A DNA stretch of 64,000 nucleotides from Chrysemys picta bellii. Taxonomy: Eukaryota; Chordata; Testudines; Emydidae. The notes beneath the pieces were generated by a model. That model searched no databases, had not been told where the DNA came from, and saw only the letters and a list, made by a program, of their open reading frames with translations. Location: contig NC_088791.1 in NCBI RefSeq assembly GCF_011386835.1, positions 12,772,998 through 12,836,997 on the forward strand. The letters run 5' to 3'. This document shows positions 24,195-34,245 of the stretch, piece after piece; positions within the stretch are counted from its first letter, which is position 1; every line of letters begins with the position of its first letter. The translations under genes were made by a program, and so were the position numbers.

Positions 24195-24630
24195 GCCATT
24201 GACAAGCTGCAGTCTGAATCCAAATGGCTTGTCTGCTGCCGCTGTAAAAAAAACCAACCCCATTAAAGGAACTAAAAGATATCAGAGCCATAACGTCTAT
24301 AAACAAGGACTGAATGTGAAGCAATGTATGATTTCCGTACTCCAGGGCAAGGGAGGGTTAGAAGCAGTGGGAATTCTTCAGGTCACAGCAAATTAGCATT
24401 TCATTTCAAGATTCCCAACAAGAGACATAGGAATCAAGCTCCTCTCTGGTTCAGATTACATGAACTCTGATCATATGTATCATTTCCCAGCTGTGTCATA
24501 GCCATCTTCTATCTAAGGAGCCTTTACCATAAATATTTATAGTGGTATCAAAATCTCATCTTTAGCAAGGGTGTGATAAAATGTTTTTAGCAGAGGTGTG
24601 ATAAGATGATCTCTCGAGGTCCTTTCCCTT
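24195..24630. other. Intergenic DNA, no gene seen
   Basis: Nothing recognised except a short CR1-3'-end-like scrap near 24600-24632 (GATGATCTCTCGAGGTCC). Confidence 0.35.
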
Positions 24631-24635
24631 TGAGG

Positions 24636-24806
24636 GGAGGGATAGCTCAGTGGTTTGAGTATTACTAAACCCAGGGGTTGTGAGTTCAATCCTTAAGGGG
24701 GCCACTTAGGGATCTGGAGCAAAATCCATACTTGGTCCTGCTAGTGAAGGTAGGGGGCTGAACTCAATGGGTCTGTTCTAGGAGATAGGATATCTCTATT
24801 TATTTT
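24636..24806 (+). mobile_element. Turtle tRNA-derived SINE with CR1-like tail
   Basis: The A box lies in ATAGCTCAGTGGTTTGAG and the B box in GGTTGTGAGTTCAATCC. A body with GGGGGCCACTTAGGGATCTG follows. The tail is related to the CR1 3' end (TTGGTCCTGCTAGTGAAGG, GGGGGCTGAACTCAATGG), which allows mobilisation by CR1 machinery. The 3' half is more worn than in the copies at 52716 and 57616. Confidence 0.85.
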
Positions 24807-24809
24807 AAG

Positions 24810-25545
24810 ACTCAGCAAAGGTCACAGAACAGAGAAAGATTCCGAAGGGAGCAGGGAACCTTAGATTAGCTAGAGGTTCAGAAGTGCTGTATTGCACTTC
24901 TTTGGGTTTTCCTTTATCCTCTGTGCATGTGTGTCAGTCTGAGCCTCATGAAATTGAAGGACAAGGGGCGCTGTTGACAGTTGTGTGCTGAGGAAGCTTG
25001 TCCCAGCACAGTTCAATCCTCATCTGGAATTATTCCACCTCTGGTCTATTTCCTCAACCGAGAATAACAACAGAGTGGTTTTTTGATATGCACTAATGTC
25101 CATTTGGGGTGGGAATGGTTAATGAGCCACCAGTATCTTTTGAACCCAGAGCTCAAAAGGTAAAAGACTAGACTACCAACTACACAACATCCATAATGCT
25201 ACTTCACTAATGTTACTTCCCCCCCCCCCCCCCCCAAGGCTGAGCTGCGAAGTTCAGATCCATCTCCAAACTTCTCTCCAGTTTGATGGAATTCTGATAC
25301 ACCGTTGTGATTCTTGCAGAGACAGGCCCACAGTGTGAATCAGAACATGGAACTCCACTTCCCCAAAGCTTGGATGCAGTGTTCCCGCTCCAGATGTTTG
25401 AAAAATGGGATGAAACTTTATAGAAATTTCTCATTGACTAGTTTTTGGATGAAATTTCAATAAAGAAATCTATTATTATCTAAATAGCCACACACTCAGT
25501 GCTCTTCATACATCCACAAACACAATGAGAAATCACTACCTAGGA
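24810..25545. other. Intergenic DNA with a poly-C tract
   Basis: No gene seen. At 25218-25236 there is a run of about 19 C, which may be length-variable or a sequencing weak point. Confidence 0.45.
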
Positions 25546-25546
25546 G

Positions 25547-25785
25547 TTGTCTACTTAGGGGATATTGGCCAACATAGCTGTTCCAAAATAACTACTCTGT
25601 GATACCGATTACAGAATAGCTCCCTATCTGAATGCTCTATTTTTAAATAAAAGTGTCATCAAATCACTGTTATTCTGGATTAGAGTATCCACTCAGGGAA
25701 TTTTCCAGAATATTTAAGTTATAGTGGAATGGTTATTCAAGACTAGCTATGCTGATCAATTTCCCTCATGTAGACAAGGCTTTCA
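25547..25785. mobile_element. MITE-like element with GTCTAC termini
   Basis: GGAGTTGTCTACTTAG opens it and CTCATGTAGACAAGGC closes it, an inverted pair. The inside is A/T-rich and non-coding, with several inner complementary segments. Superfamily unknown. Confidence 0.5.
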
Positions 25786-26004
25786 TCAATGCCACTCTAT
25801 GAGCCAGCAGGCAAGACGCACTAAGCAAGCTATCCCACCCCAAGCATGTCACGGTACAAATGTATCTGAATTCAACTGGCTCAGTTGGTAGAAGCCCATG
25901 GACAGCACCTTAACTCAGATAACTGCACAGCACTGCCTCCTTGGTGCCCAGGTATCTGAAGCAGAATGGATGGCACTGGGATGTACATTGGGCAATTAAG
26001 AGAA

Positions 26005-26255
26005 GGCAGTGTGGTTTAGTGGATGGGGCACTGGGCTGGGAGTCAGGAGATCTGGGTTGTGATTTTGGCTCAGCCACTGACTTGATTTGTGACCCTGGGC
26101 AAGCTGCTTTGTACTTCTCAATACCTTCCCCCTCCCCTAACCTCGGAGGCTGATCTAAAGCCTGCTGAGTACTTACAATCTGTCTGATGTATTTAGACTG
26201 TAAACTCTTTGGGGGAAGTGGCTGACTCTTATGGTGTGTTTGCACAGCCTCTCTC
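26005..26255 (+). mobile_element. MIR-like SINE with L2-like tail
   Basis: The head is GTGTGGTTTAGTGGATGGGG, followed by GGGAGTCAGGAGATCTGGG. The CORE part has GTGACCCTGGGCAAGCTGC and the tail has TAGACTGTAAACTCTTTGGG. Order and spacing match MIR. Confidence 0.6.
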
Positions 26256-26318
26256 ATCTCAGCTGAGACTTCTACAAGTAACGACCACTACTAATTAATT
26301 ACTAATTCTGTCTGATCA

Positions 26319-26400
26319 AAAAGAACAGGAGTACTTGTGGCACCTTAGAGACTAACAAATTTATTTGTGGATACAGAGTAACACGGCTGCGACTCTGAAA
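26319..26400. mobile_element. Short Penelope-derived insertion, mixed orientation
   Basis: The 82-bp insert joins the reverse core (AGAACAGGAGTACTTGTGGC, TAGAGACTAACAAATTTATT) to the forward tail (GGATACAGAGTAACACGGCT). It is flanked by a perfect 12-bp repeat TCTGTCTGATCA at 26307-26318 and 26401-26412. The inverted core plus single tail layout matches 60320 and 60898. Confidence 0.8.
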
Positions 26401-26614
26401 TCTGTCTGATCAGAATTCAGACAGACCAGAGATCTACATCTCTTTGTTTCATGCAAACAAAACAGCATTGAGCAAGTACAGAAAGAACAAGGACATGAAA
26501 CTGATTGGGACAAGAGAGTGAAACTGACCAGTGTGTTTTCACACCTTAATAATTATGACTCCTGTCACCATTGTACCTGAGTGCCTCCCAAGTGTTTATG
26601 GCTATTCCCTATGA

Positions 26615-26778
26615 TTAAAGAGAGTATTTTGATCGTCCCTAGGTTACAGATGGGGAAAGCAAGGCATAGAGAGATTAAATGACTTACCCAAGGGCACAGG
26701 AAGAGGGTGGCAGAACCAACATTTGAATTCACATCACCTGAGTCCCAGTCCTGTACTTTAACTAGACAACCATCCTTC
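26615..26778 (-). mobile_element. MIR-like SINE, reverse
   Basis: Antisense MIR words in order: TACAGATGGGGAAAGCAAGG, AAATGACTTACCCAAGGGCA, TTTGAATTCACATCACCTGA, CCAGTCCTGTACTTTAAC. Confidence 0.6.
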
Positions 26779-26799
26779 CTCTAAGCCGGGGTAGTCAAT

Positions 26800-27636
26800 C
26801 ATAGAATCATAGATTCATAGAATCATAGAATCATAGATTATAGGACTGGAAGGGACCTCGAGAGGTCATCGAGTCCAGTCCCCTGCCCGCATGGCAGGAC
26901 CAAATACTGTCTAGACCATCCCTGATAGACATTTATCTAACCTACTCTTAAATATCTCCAGAGACGGAGATTCCACAACCTCCCTAGGCAATTTGTTCCA
27001 GTGTTTAGCCACCCTGACAGTTAGGAACTTTTTCCTAATGTCCAACCTAGACCTCCCTTGCTGCAGTTTAAACCCATTGTTTCTGGTTCTATCCTTAGAG
27101 GCTAAGGTGAACAAGTTCTCTCCCTCCTCCTCATGACACCCTTTTAGATACCTGAAAAATGCTATCATGTCCCCTCTCAGTCTTCTCTTCTCCAAACTAA
27201 ACAAACCCAGTTCTTTCAGCCTTCCTTCATAGGTCATGTTCTCAAGACCTTTAATCATTCTTGTTGCTCTTCTTTGGACCCTTTCCAATTTCTCCACATC
27301 TTTTTTAAAATGCGGCGCCCAGAACTGGACACAATACTCCAGCTGAGGCCTAACCAGAGCAGAGTAGAGTGGAAGAATGACTTCTCGTGTCTTGCTCACA
27401 ACACACCTGTTAATGCATCCCAGAATCATGTTTGCTTTTTTTGCAACAGCATCACACTGTTGACTCATATTTAGCTTGTGGTCCACTATAACCCCTAGAT
27501 CCCTTTCTGCCGTACTCCTTCCTAGACAGTCTTTTCCCATTCTGTATGTGTGAAATTGATTTTTCCTTCCTAAGTGGAGCACTTTGCATTTGTCTTTGTT
27601 AAACTTCATCCTGTTTAACTCAGACCATTTCTCCAT
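26800..27636 (-). mobile_element. CR1 LINE 3' fragment, young copy
   Basis: The 5'-truncated CR1 starts (3' end) with repeated ATAGAATC/ATAGATTC units. Over the shared ~730 bp it differs from the copy at 21986-24190 at about ten positions that I could count by eye. It encodes the last 241 residues of ORF2 without a stop (26911-27636), from [16 protein letters not shown] to [12 protein letters not shown]. It is inserted near the left end of the hAT-like element. Confidence 0.9.
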
Positions 27637-28202
27637 AGGCAGACCGTGGGCTAAATCCGGACTGCCAGATGCTTTTCAATGAACTGCGTGGGCTGAAGCA
27701 GAGCCGGGGCTGGAGCTGTGCAGAGCCAGGCCTGCTCCTTAGCGCACCCCCCCCCCAGCAGGGGGCGGGCTGCTGGGCCAGGCTGCAGGGTGCAGTCGAG
27801 TTCCCGGGCAGCTGCTTGTCCAGCCTCAGCCCCACCAGCAGCAGCACAGGAATGGGGAGTGGCAAGCGGTGACATTTGTGGACGGGCATCTCCAAACCCG
27901 CCATCCTGTGGGCAGCCCAATGTGTCTCTGCTACACCCTGCCCCTCCAGGCAGGGAGCGATGGGGTGTCACATGCTCACTCTGCAGCTCAGTTAGAGGGC
28001 AGCACTGTAGGGGACCTAATTCAAACTCTCTTCTACTTTCTATGGGGCGGGCGGGGCTGGCCGGGCCATGGAGTCACGACTCATGGGCTCCAGGCCCTAC
28101 TGGGCAACCTGGCTGATAAATCCCTGACAGGGTCCCGCAGCATCCGTTTGTGCTGGGGGCACCAAGCACAGTGCAGCTTCCTACCTCCCAGCCAGTCCTC
28201 AG

Positions 28203-28400
28203 CCTCGTGCCCCCTGACCCCGAGCGCTCCCCGGAGGCTCCCCCCGCCCCCGGCCTCGTGCCCCCTGCTCCCGAGCGATCCCTGGAGGCTCCCCCCCGCC
28301 CCCGGCCTCGTGCTCCCTGCCCCCGAGCAATCCCCGGAGGCTCCCCCCGCCCCCGGCCTTGTGCCCCCTGTCCCCGAGTGGTCCACAGAGCCCCCACCCA
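28203..28400. repeat. 51-bp C-rich minisatellite
   Basis: Three near-identical 51-52-bp units start CCTCGTGCCCCCTG and contain CCCGAGCGATCCC and GGAGGCTCCCCCC. A decayed fourth follows. Because 51 is divisible by three, long Pro/Ala-rich open frames appear on both strands. They are artefacts of the repeat. Confidence 0.8.
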
Positions 28401-28989
28401 CCCCAGCCAGGTGTCCCTCACCCCAAATCTGTCCCCGGAGCCCCCATCCTGGCTTTGTGTCCTCCCCACCCCCTGTCCTTTGGGGCCAGTCCCCAGAGCC
28501 CTCTCCAGCCTTCCCCTCACCCCAGCTGGCCTCTTTCCCTCCCCAGTCCAACTCCAATTGCCCACTCCTGCCACATCCTGGCCTCCCCCCACCTCCCCAG
28601 GGCTGTTATCTGGAGTTTCCTTGGTCCCTCCCATGACCCAGAGCCTCCTTGCTGCCCCTCTGCTATCCCAGCCCCCAAAGAGGCATCTCACCGCTAGTTG
28701 GATCATAGTCCAATAGCTTCACTTGCTGACTCCGAGGCCAAAAGTACTCACACATACTCACACATACATCTGCTTTGCTGCTGAGATTCCAGCCCATACC
28801 CATTCCTCTTTCCACCTGCCCCCATCTCTGCTACTTGGCTCAACTGGGGGCACAGAGGAACATGTTTTGGGGGGGTGAGCAGCAACGCCAGGTGGCTCAG
28901 GCCAGCCACCAGTACATCCCGTTTTCAGTATAGGGAAATATGGTCAGCCTACTCTCTGGACAGGGCGAGCGGGGAGGTTTTTTGAGGGG

Positions 28990-29573
28990 AGACGGGGGCA
29001 ATCAGGGGGTTAGGGAAGGTGAGCTGTGCGGGGGACAATCGGGGGGTTAGGGAAGGTGAGATATGCAGGGGACAATCGGGGGGTTAGGGAAGGTGAGATG
29101 TGCGGGGGACAATCGGAGGGTTAGGGAAGGTGAACTGTGTGGGAGACAATCGGGGGGTTAGGGAAGGTGAGCTGTGCGGGGGACAATCGGGGGTTAGGGA
29201 AGGTGAGCTGTGCGGGGGACAATCGGGGGGTTAGGGAAGGTGAACTGTGTGGGAGACAATCGGGGGGTTAGGGAAGGTGAGCTGTGCGGGGGACAATCGG
29301 GGGGTTAGGGAAGGTGAACTGTGTGGGAGACAATCGGGGGGTTAGGGAAGGTGAGCTGTGCGGGGGACAATCGGGGGGTTAGGGAAGGTGAGATGTGCAG
29401 GGGACAATCGGAGGGTTAGGGAAGGTGAACTGTGTGGGAGACAATCGGGGGGTTAGGGAAGGTGAGATGTGGGGGGGACAATCGGGGGGTTAGGGAAGGT
29501 GAGCTGTGCGGGAGACAATTGGGGGGTTAGGGAAGGTGAGCTGTGCGGGGAACAATCGGGGGGTCATATGCCT
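28990..29573. repeat. 37-bp G-rich minisatellite with TTAGGG
   Basis: About 15.5 tandem units of 37 bp, consensus GGGACAATCGGGGGGTTAGG followed by GAAGGTGAGCTGTGCGG. Variants alternate (GAGCTGTGCGG with GAACTGTGTGG units), giving a partial 74-bp higher-order pattern. Each unit carries GGGGGGTTAGGG, so G-quadruplex formation is plausible. It sits inside the 26787-29933 element. Confidence 0.9.
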
Positions 29574-29941
29574 ACAATAATTGTATTTGACAAAAACCAA
29601 AGTTAATTCTCTTTGTAAACTCATAACAAATTCAAAACTTAAAACAGTTGTCTGAAAGTGTTTTGATGCTAATATTTGCATCTATTTGACATTTTTATCT
29701 GTGTACTTTCTCAAAGTCTCAGATTCATTACATCTTTCTTGGGGGTTATTTTTAGGTTATTCAGTGGTTTGATTTTATTTTGCACTAAAAATATAAGCAA
29801 CAGACCCTGGCGGTATTACACAGCACTGTCTGTGTTCGGTGAATGGGGCATTAGCGGTTTGAACAATGTTTCTCTGGAATCTGGACCTTGAGCAAGAATT
29901 CTGGACCTTGACAAGAAATAATTGACTACCCCGCTCTAAGC

Positions 29942-30500
29942 CAAATGAAGTGTGCCAAGGATACCTTTTGTACCCTAACTTCTCACCCAAATTGGTGAAA
30001 AGTGAACAAAATCATGCAAATTCTTTCACTTTTAATCATCGATCGTGTTGCTGTAAGACATTTCTTGGAAATATATGAACTTTATTCTGTCACTACCCCT
30101 TCATGCGTATTGAACTAGAAAGTCTTGGATGAAAGAAAATTGTATTGGCTGATTGCATATTAATATACACCAAAAATGAATGTTAAATACGTCATCCTTT
30201 GTAAAAAAAAAAACGTAATTAACAAGAATAACGATTGTTTTACTCTTTTAATCAGCCAGCTTTATTGCTAGTGGCATATTGAATGGAATCCATTTCAAGT
30301 GTCCGTTAAAAGACGTTTTGTCAAGGGGAGCTTATTTCCACAGGCAATTTCTCCTGGAGAAAAATTAGTACAATAATGTCATATAAAAAAAGCAAATATT
30401 CTGTTTCCCTGCACACCCCATAATGTAATCATTGCAGCCTGTAGATGTACTACGATTGTTTCCTTAGTGCCACTCCATAACACAGTAGAGATCTGGGATC
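29942..30500. other. Intergenic DNA, no gene seen
   Basis: A/T-rich, with no recognisable exon or repeat end. Confidence 0.4.
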
Positions 30501-30539
30501 AGGCAGACTAGGAGGAGAATGGGTCTGGGGACCAGGGTA

Positions 30540-30780
30540 TGTCAGGGCTGGAGTCTCCAGGGCGCTCACCCCACTCGCTCCACTATCTCCACACTCAACA
30601 CCGCCACCTGCACTCTGCCCTGCTGGCACTGGCCTCACACTTTGGCCAAGTGCAGTTCCGCCTCCACCAGATGGCGCAGGCCAGGCCCACCCAGAAACAG
30701 GTAGTTCCTGCATGTTCCTTGAGGACTTTGCCTTCCACCGCTGCCCAGCTGCATTGGAGGACGGGCTCAGGGAGGCCCCG
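30540..30780 (+). pseudogene. RUNDC1-like exon fragment, frameshifted
   Basis: The + frame reads ESPGRSPHSLHYLHTQHRHL, then HSALLALASHFGQVQFRL and HQMAQA. This closely resembles the N-terminal coiled-coil part of RUNDC1 (RUN domain containing 1) as I remember it. The next conserved stretch, LEDFAFHRCPAALEDGL, occurs in another frame, so there is a frameshift at about 30700-30715. A donor-like CCGGTGAGTG lies at 30778-30787. RUNDC1 is poorly characterised; its RUN domain is not present here. The frame break, the missing remainder and the location next to retroelement-like DNA favour a decayed copy. A chance resemblance is possible but unlikely over two segments. Confidence 0.5.
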
Positions 30781-30895
30781 GTGAGTGTGGCCAGGTGGAG
30801 GTGGGGCCTTATGCATCCTGCAGGGCACAGGGCTGGGACTTGGGAGTCCTGGCAATGCCAGCTCTGCACAGGGCCTCAAGAGGTCTGAGTGGGGG

Positions 30896-31500
30896 TGTGG
30901 CAGGGTGTGTATACCCCGCATTGGGCAAGAGAGGGTTAATCCCACACTATGGGCTGTAGAACTCCAACTGCTGCCTTAGTATAAAAGAGAGGAGCCCGGC
31001 TCATTCTAGGCTGACCGCCAGAGAGGAAGGACCTTTGGAAATGGCTCCAGCTGAAGAGATGCCACAGCCCTTGCCTGCGGGAGCTGGAGATCCTGAGATA
31101 GGAGCCCCAGGGAATCGCTCGTGCTGAGGAGCTTGGAGACCCTGATATCGCATGGACTACAGCTTCAGGAAGAGCAGTAGGAAGTGACACAGGGAGGGTG
31201 AGCGAGTGGTATCTCCGACCCATGTGAAGTCAGCGTGTTTTGGTGGGACTCCGCCACTGTTAGGGCCCTGGGTTGGGGCCCAGTGGAGTCGGGTGGGCCT
31301 AGGTCCCCCTACCTGGCCTGACACTCCACCTTGTGGCGGCCCCTCGGATACTGGCCGCTAGGCTGCACTGCCTTGTGCCTGATGGCTGTTATATTGACTC
31401 GAGCCACTGCCCTGAACACAAGGGCTGCCATATTGACTCGGGCCTCTGGGCCTAAGGACAGTCTGGTAGACTGTACCTGCGGTGGTATCACAACCTTGCC
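30896..31500 (+). mobile_element. Candidate LTR/leader of a retroelement
   Basis: It begins TGTGGCAGGGTGTGTATACC and has a TATA-like AGTATAAAAGAGAGG at about 30980. A G/C-rich leader-like stretch follows. I recall related dispersed sequence in turtles, but no coding region, polyadenylation signal or partner LTR is present. Low certainty. Confidence 0.35.
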
Positions 31501-31607
31501 CTGCCCCAAAGGAGGATGGGATGCGCATACCACATGACAAGAGGCCAGCTCTGGGTCACAGGGGCTCAGAGACCTCCTACCCCCCTGCCCTAGGGATTGC
31601 AGGAATG

Positions 31608-31640
31608 TGTGTGTGTGTGTAGGTGTGTGTGTGTGTGGAG
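31608..31640. repeat. (TG)n microsatellite
   Basis: Two short TG runs separated by TAGG, then a G run. Confidence 0.85.
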
Positions 31641-31644
31641 GGGG

Positions 31645-32730
31645 GAATAATCTAGCCTCTGTTGGAGGGTAAAGACCCTGCTGTAAACTTGACATCTAGT
31701 CAGTTAGCAGCTGCACACACACACCCCAGGACTCCCCACACCTCTGCCCTTAGGGGCCCCCACACCTCTGTCCTGAAGGCCCCGCTGCCCTGCAACCCCA
31801 TCACAACTCCGCCTGGAGTGCACTTCTGCATATACCTGCACCTGCACATCAGGATGGAGGGGCAGCCAGACCAGATCTGAGCGGGGCTGTGACCCTGTGC
31901 GCCGTTCCGAACTGATTGCACCAAAACCGCAGCTTTATCAAGCTGTGGCCATACATTTTGAACCAAAAGAATCACAACTTTCTTACAGCTTTACGCGTCG
32001 TGTCTACTGATTGCGATCGCAAAAGGAATGTGAAATTATACAACGGTCACATGAATGTAAGCTTTCTTTTCTGACCTATGCAATTACGGAAAACCATGAT
32101 TTTACTGTAGTCTCTCCACTGGAATAGGAATAGGTGGAGTTTCTTGGCAGAATTTCTGTTTTTAGGAATCCTCACGAGTAAGGATATGCGGGATCAGGCC
32201 CATAAAAGCCATGGTTGGAATAATATTAAAAGGTAGAGGGCCAGATCCTTAGCCATTTGGCTCAAGTTATCTAGGCAGTGCACCTGGACTGGCTACTTGG
32301 GCTGGGTGCTAGGCATATGATTTGGTCCGTGTCCAGGGTGCAAAGTGTTCATGGCACTAGGGGGCTCATTGACAATGGAATGATTTTTCCCCTTCAAATT
32401 CTTTTCGTGTGTTGCTGGGCAACGGCCCTCGCGAATGGGACAGCCGCATGTCACCAGACCACGGGAAACGGTCTTGTCTGTAACTGGGTAATGCTGCTCC
32501 TGCTCTGGGCAAAGGAGTCTGCTTACTGACTGCTCTCCTCCAGCGAAAAGAATGTACTGGGTTTATAATCCTGGACCTAATTCCTGGATAGCCTTTTCAT
32601 TCCAGCTACTGACAACGGCTCTTCAGAAAACCCCCAGGCAGCTACTGGCTAATGTATCTATTAAGCTAGCGATCCAGCTAGCCAGGTGGCTGTCAGTCTA
32701 GCCCATTTGCATCATATAATAACTCAGGCC
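31645..32730. other. Intergenic DNA, no gene seen
   Basis: Open frames at 31662-31975 and 32278-32529 lack splice signals or domains. Nothing else recognised. Confidence 0.35.
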
Positions 32731-32732
32731 AG

Positions 32733-32975
32733 GTCTATGCTATAGACCTATATCCACATAACTATGTTGCTCCGGGGTGTGAAAAAACCACACCCCCGAG
32801 CAACGTAGTTATACCAACCTAGCCCCCTGCATAGACCGCGCTGTCAATGGGAGAGCTCTGAGGGAGATGGAATAACTACGCCGACAGGAGAAGTTCTCCC
32901 GCTGGTGTAGTAGCGTCTTCACTAAAGCGCTACAGCGAGGCAGCTGCCTGGTGCCGTACATGAAGACAAGCCCTC
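32733..32975. mobile_element. Palindromic non-autonomous DNA element (MITE), copy 2
   Basis: Same family as 3150-3392. It opens GGCCAGGTCTATGCTATAG and has the inner palindrome TTGCTCCGGGGTGTG ... CACACCCCCGAGCAACG. It closes CATGAAGACAAGCC. CTCA occurs on both sides, a possible 4-bp or shorter target duplication. Confidence 0.6.
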
Positions 32976-33117
32976 AACGTGTCACAGCTAAATACAAGAT
33001 TGGAACAGATCGTTTAACACAAGTAGTTAACCCACATTCAAGGGGCCATTCAAGGTGAAGTGGCCCGTTAACACCCCTCCAGGCTTGGGGGGGAAGGAAA
33101 TGTGGGAGCTAGTTTCC

Positions 33118-33235
33118 CAGACCTGAAGAAGAGCTCTGTGTAAGCACGAAAGCTTGTCTCTCTCACCAACAGAAGTTGGTCCAAAAATGGATTCGCTCAC
33201 CCACCTTGTCTCTCTGCAAAGAAATTGACAATGAT
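33118..33235. mobile_element. Penelope-like short repeat, second family
   Basis: ACCTGAAGAAGAGCTCTGTG, GCACGAAAGCTTGTCTCTCT and CACCAACAGAAGTTGGTCC form a block. It resembles the GAAGAAGTGGG ... CGAAAGCTT core of the other Penelope derivatives here but is clearly a different family. Partial; no target duplication seen. Confidence 0.45.
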
Positions 33236-33299
33236 TCAGCCACTGGTGTGCTGAGAACACTGTCTATCACGTTGACCAATATTGTCTGCTTGTTTCCTT

Positions 33300-33480
33300 G
33301 TACTCCCCAGTCACTCTGTCTGTATCCACCTGTTGTCTCTTGTCTTATACTTACATTGTAAGCTCTTTGGGGGCAGGGAACATCTTTTTGTTCTGTGTTT
33401 GTACAGCCCCTAGCACTAGGGGGGCCTGATCCGGGAGCGGGGCTCCAATGCATGACAGTAATACAATAATAAATAATAAG
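33300..33480 (+). mobile_element. MIR-type SINE, L2-like tail only
   Basis: TTGTAAGCTCTTTGGGGGCA, GTTTGTACAGCCCCTAGCAC and a terminal AATAATAAATAATAAG tract mark the 3' half of the SINE seen at 7348-7625. Confidence 0.6.
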
Positions 33481-33561
33481 AATGGTTGCAAAGCAGCCCA
33501 GCTGTGCTAGAAGGAAGGACCTGGCCTTATTCATGGCTGATTCCTTGTTTGGTCTCTTTAG

Positions 33562-33732
33562 GAATCATAGAATATCAGGGTTCGAAGGGACCTCAAGAGG
33601 TCATCTAGTCAAACCCCCTGCTCAAAGCAGGACCAATCCCCCACTAAGTCCCCAAACAGCCCCCTCAAGGATTGAACTCACAATGCTAGGTTTAGCAGGC
33701 CAATGCTCAAACCACTGAGCTATCCCTCCCTT
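33562..33732 (-). mobile_element. Turtle tRNA-derived SINE, reverse
   Basis: On the minus strand: AAGGGAGGGATAGCTCAGTG, then GTTTGAGCATTGGCCTGC and B-box-like TTGTGAGTTCAATCC. The CR1-like tail has GGATTGGTCCTGCTTTGAGC and ends TGATATTCTATGATT. The tail subtype differs from the other three SINE copies and equals the CR1 3' end at about 56140-56228. This copy therefore shows the tRNA-CR1 chimera most clearly. Confidence 0.85.
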
Positions 33733-33739
33733 AAAGAAA

Positions 33740-34240
33740 GAGGGGCTGCTGGTTCTTTCTTTGGGATCTGTGGGGTCTGAGGGCCCATGTCCCTCACAAA
33801 ATTCTATTGTGACTGTGTACGAAGAGTCAAGTTAGCTAATGCAATGATGATCAGTCGAATCAGGACAAAGTCCTGTTCCACATCATGGCAGGTAGGCGAG
33901 GTCTAACCCTGCGAGCGTGGGTTAACCGCGCCTAGCTGACCCAAAGCTGACCATGACTTGCTGCAAAGTCGGGGTCAGCATCATATTAGTCAGCTCCACT
34001 CGCCACACTTGTGATCCAGCCCAATAACATTTTATAGGGAAAGGGCGAAAGGATTGAGCGTTATTTTGTGCCAGACTCAAGCCGCGATAGTCAGATTTGA
34101 TTTTTCTGTTGCCTGGTCTAGATCCAAATTTTGCAGGTTGGGGCTCACCTTATCTAGTGATATCAACTGGGTAATTCAGAAGCTCAGATCTCAGTGAGTA
34201 AAATAGCCATTTAGTTTACCACTCATTTTTGGCAGTAGAC
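33740..34240. other. Intergenic DNA, no gene seen
   Basis: Nothing recognised. Confidence 0.4.
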
Positions 34241-34245
34241 TTTGG

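Larger units (their letters stand above)
26787..29933. mobile_element. 3.1-kb hAT-like element with nested CR1 and minisatellites
   Basis: It is bounded by perfect 13-bp inverted repeats, CGGGGTAGTCAAT at 26787 and ATTGACTACCCCG ending at 29933. Perfect 8-bp direct repeats, CTCTAAGC, lie at 26779-26786 and 29934-29941. These features fit a hAT-type transposition unit. A CR1 copy sits directly behind the left terminal repeat; the element resumes at 27637 with AGGCAGACCGTGGGCTAAAT. No transposase frame is visible, so it is non-autonomous, enlarged by the CR1 and by tandem-repeat growth. Confidence 0.8.

Noticed and set aside
24636..24806. Functional tRNA gene
   Set aside because: A and B boxes are present, but the sequence continues into a SINE body and CR1-like tail, recurs at four loci and cannot fold into an intact cloverleaf.
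28074..28716. Long Pro/Ala-rich and Gly/Arg-rich open frames on both strands
   Set aside because: They overlie the 51-bp C-rich minisatellite; a repeat unit divisible by three and low stop density in C-rich DNA explain them.
28990..29573. CRISPR-like regularly repeated array
   Set aside because: Units are directly tandem with no unique spacers; this is a eukaryotic minisatellite.
28990..29573. True interstitial telomere array
   Set aside because: TTAGGG appears once per 37-bp unit, not in head-to-tail hexamers.
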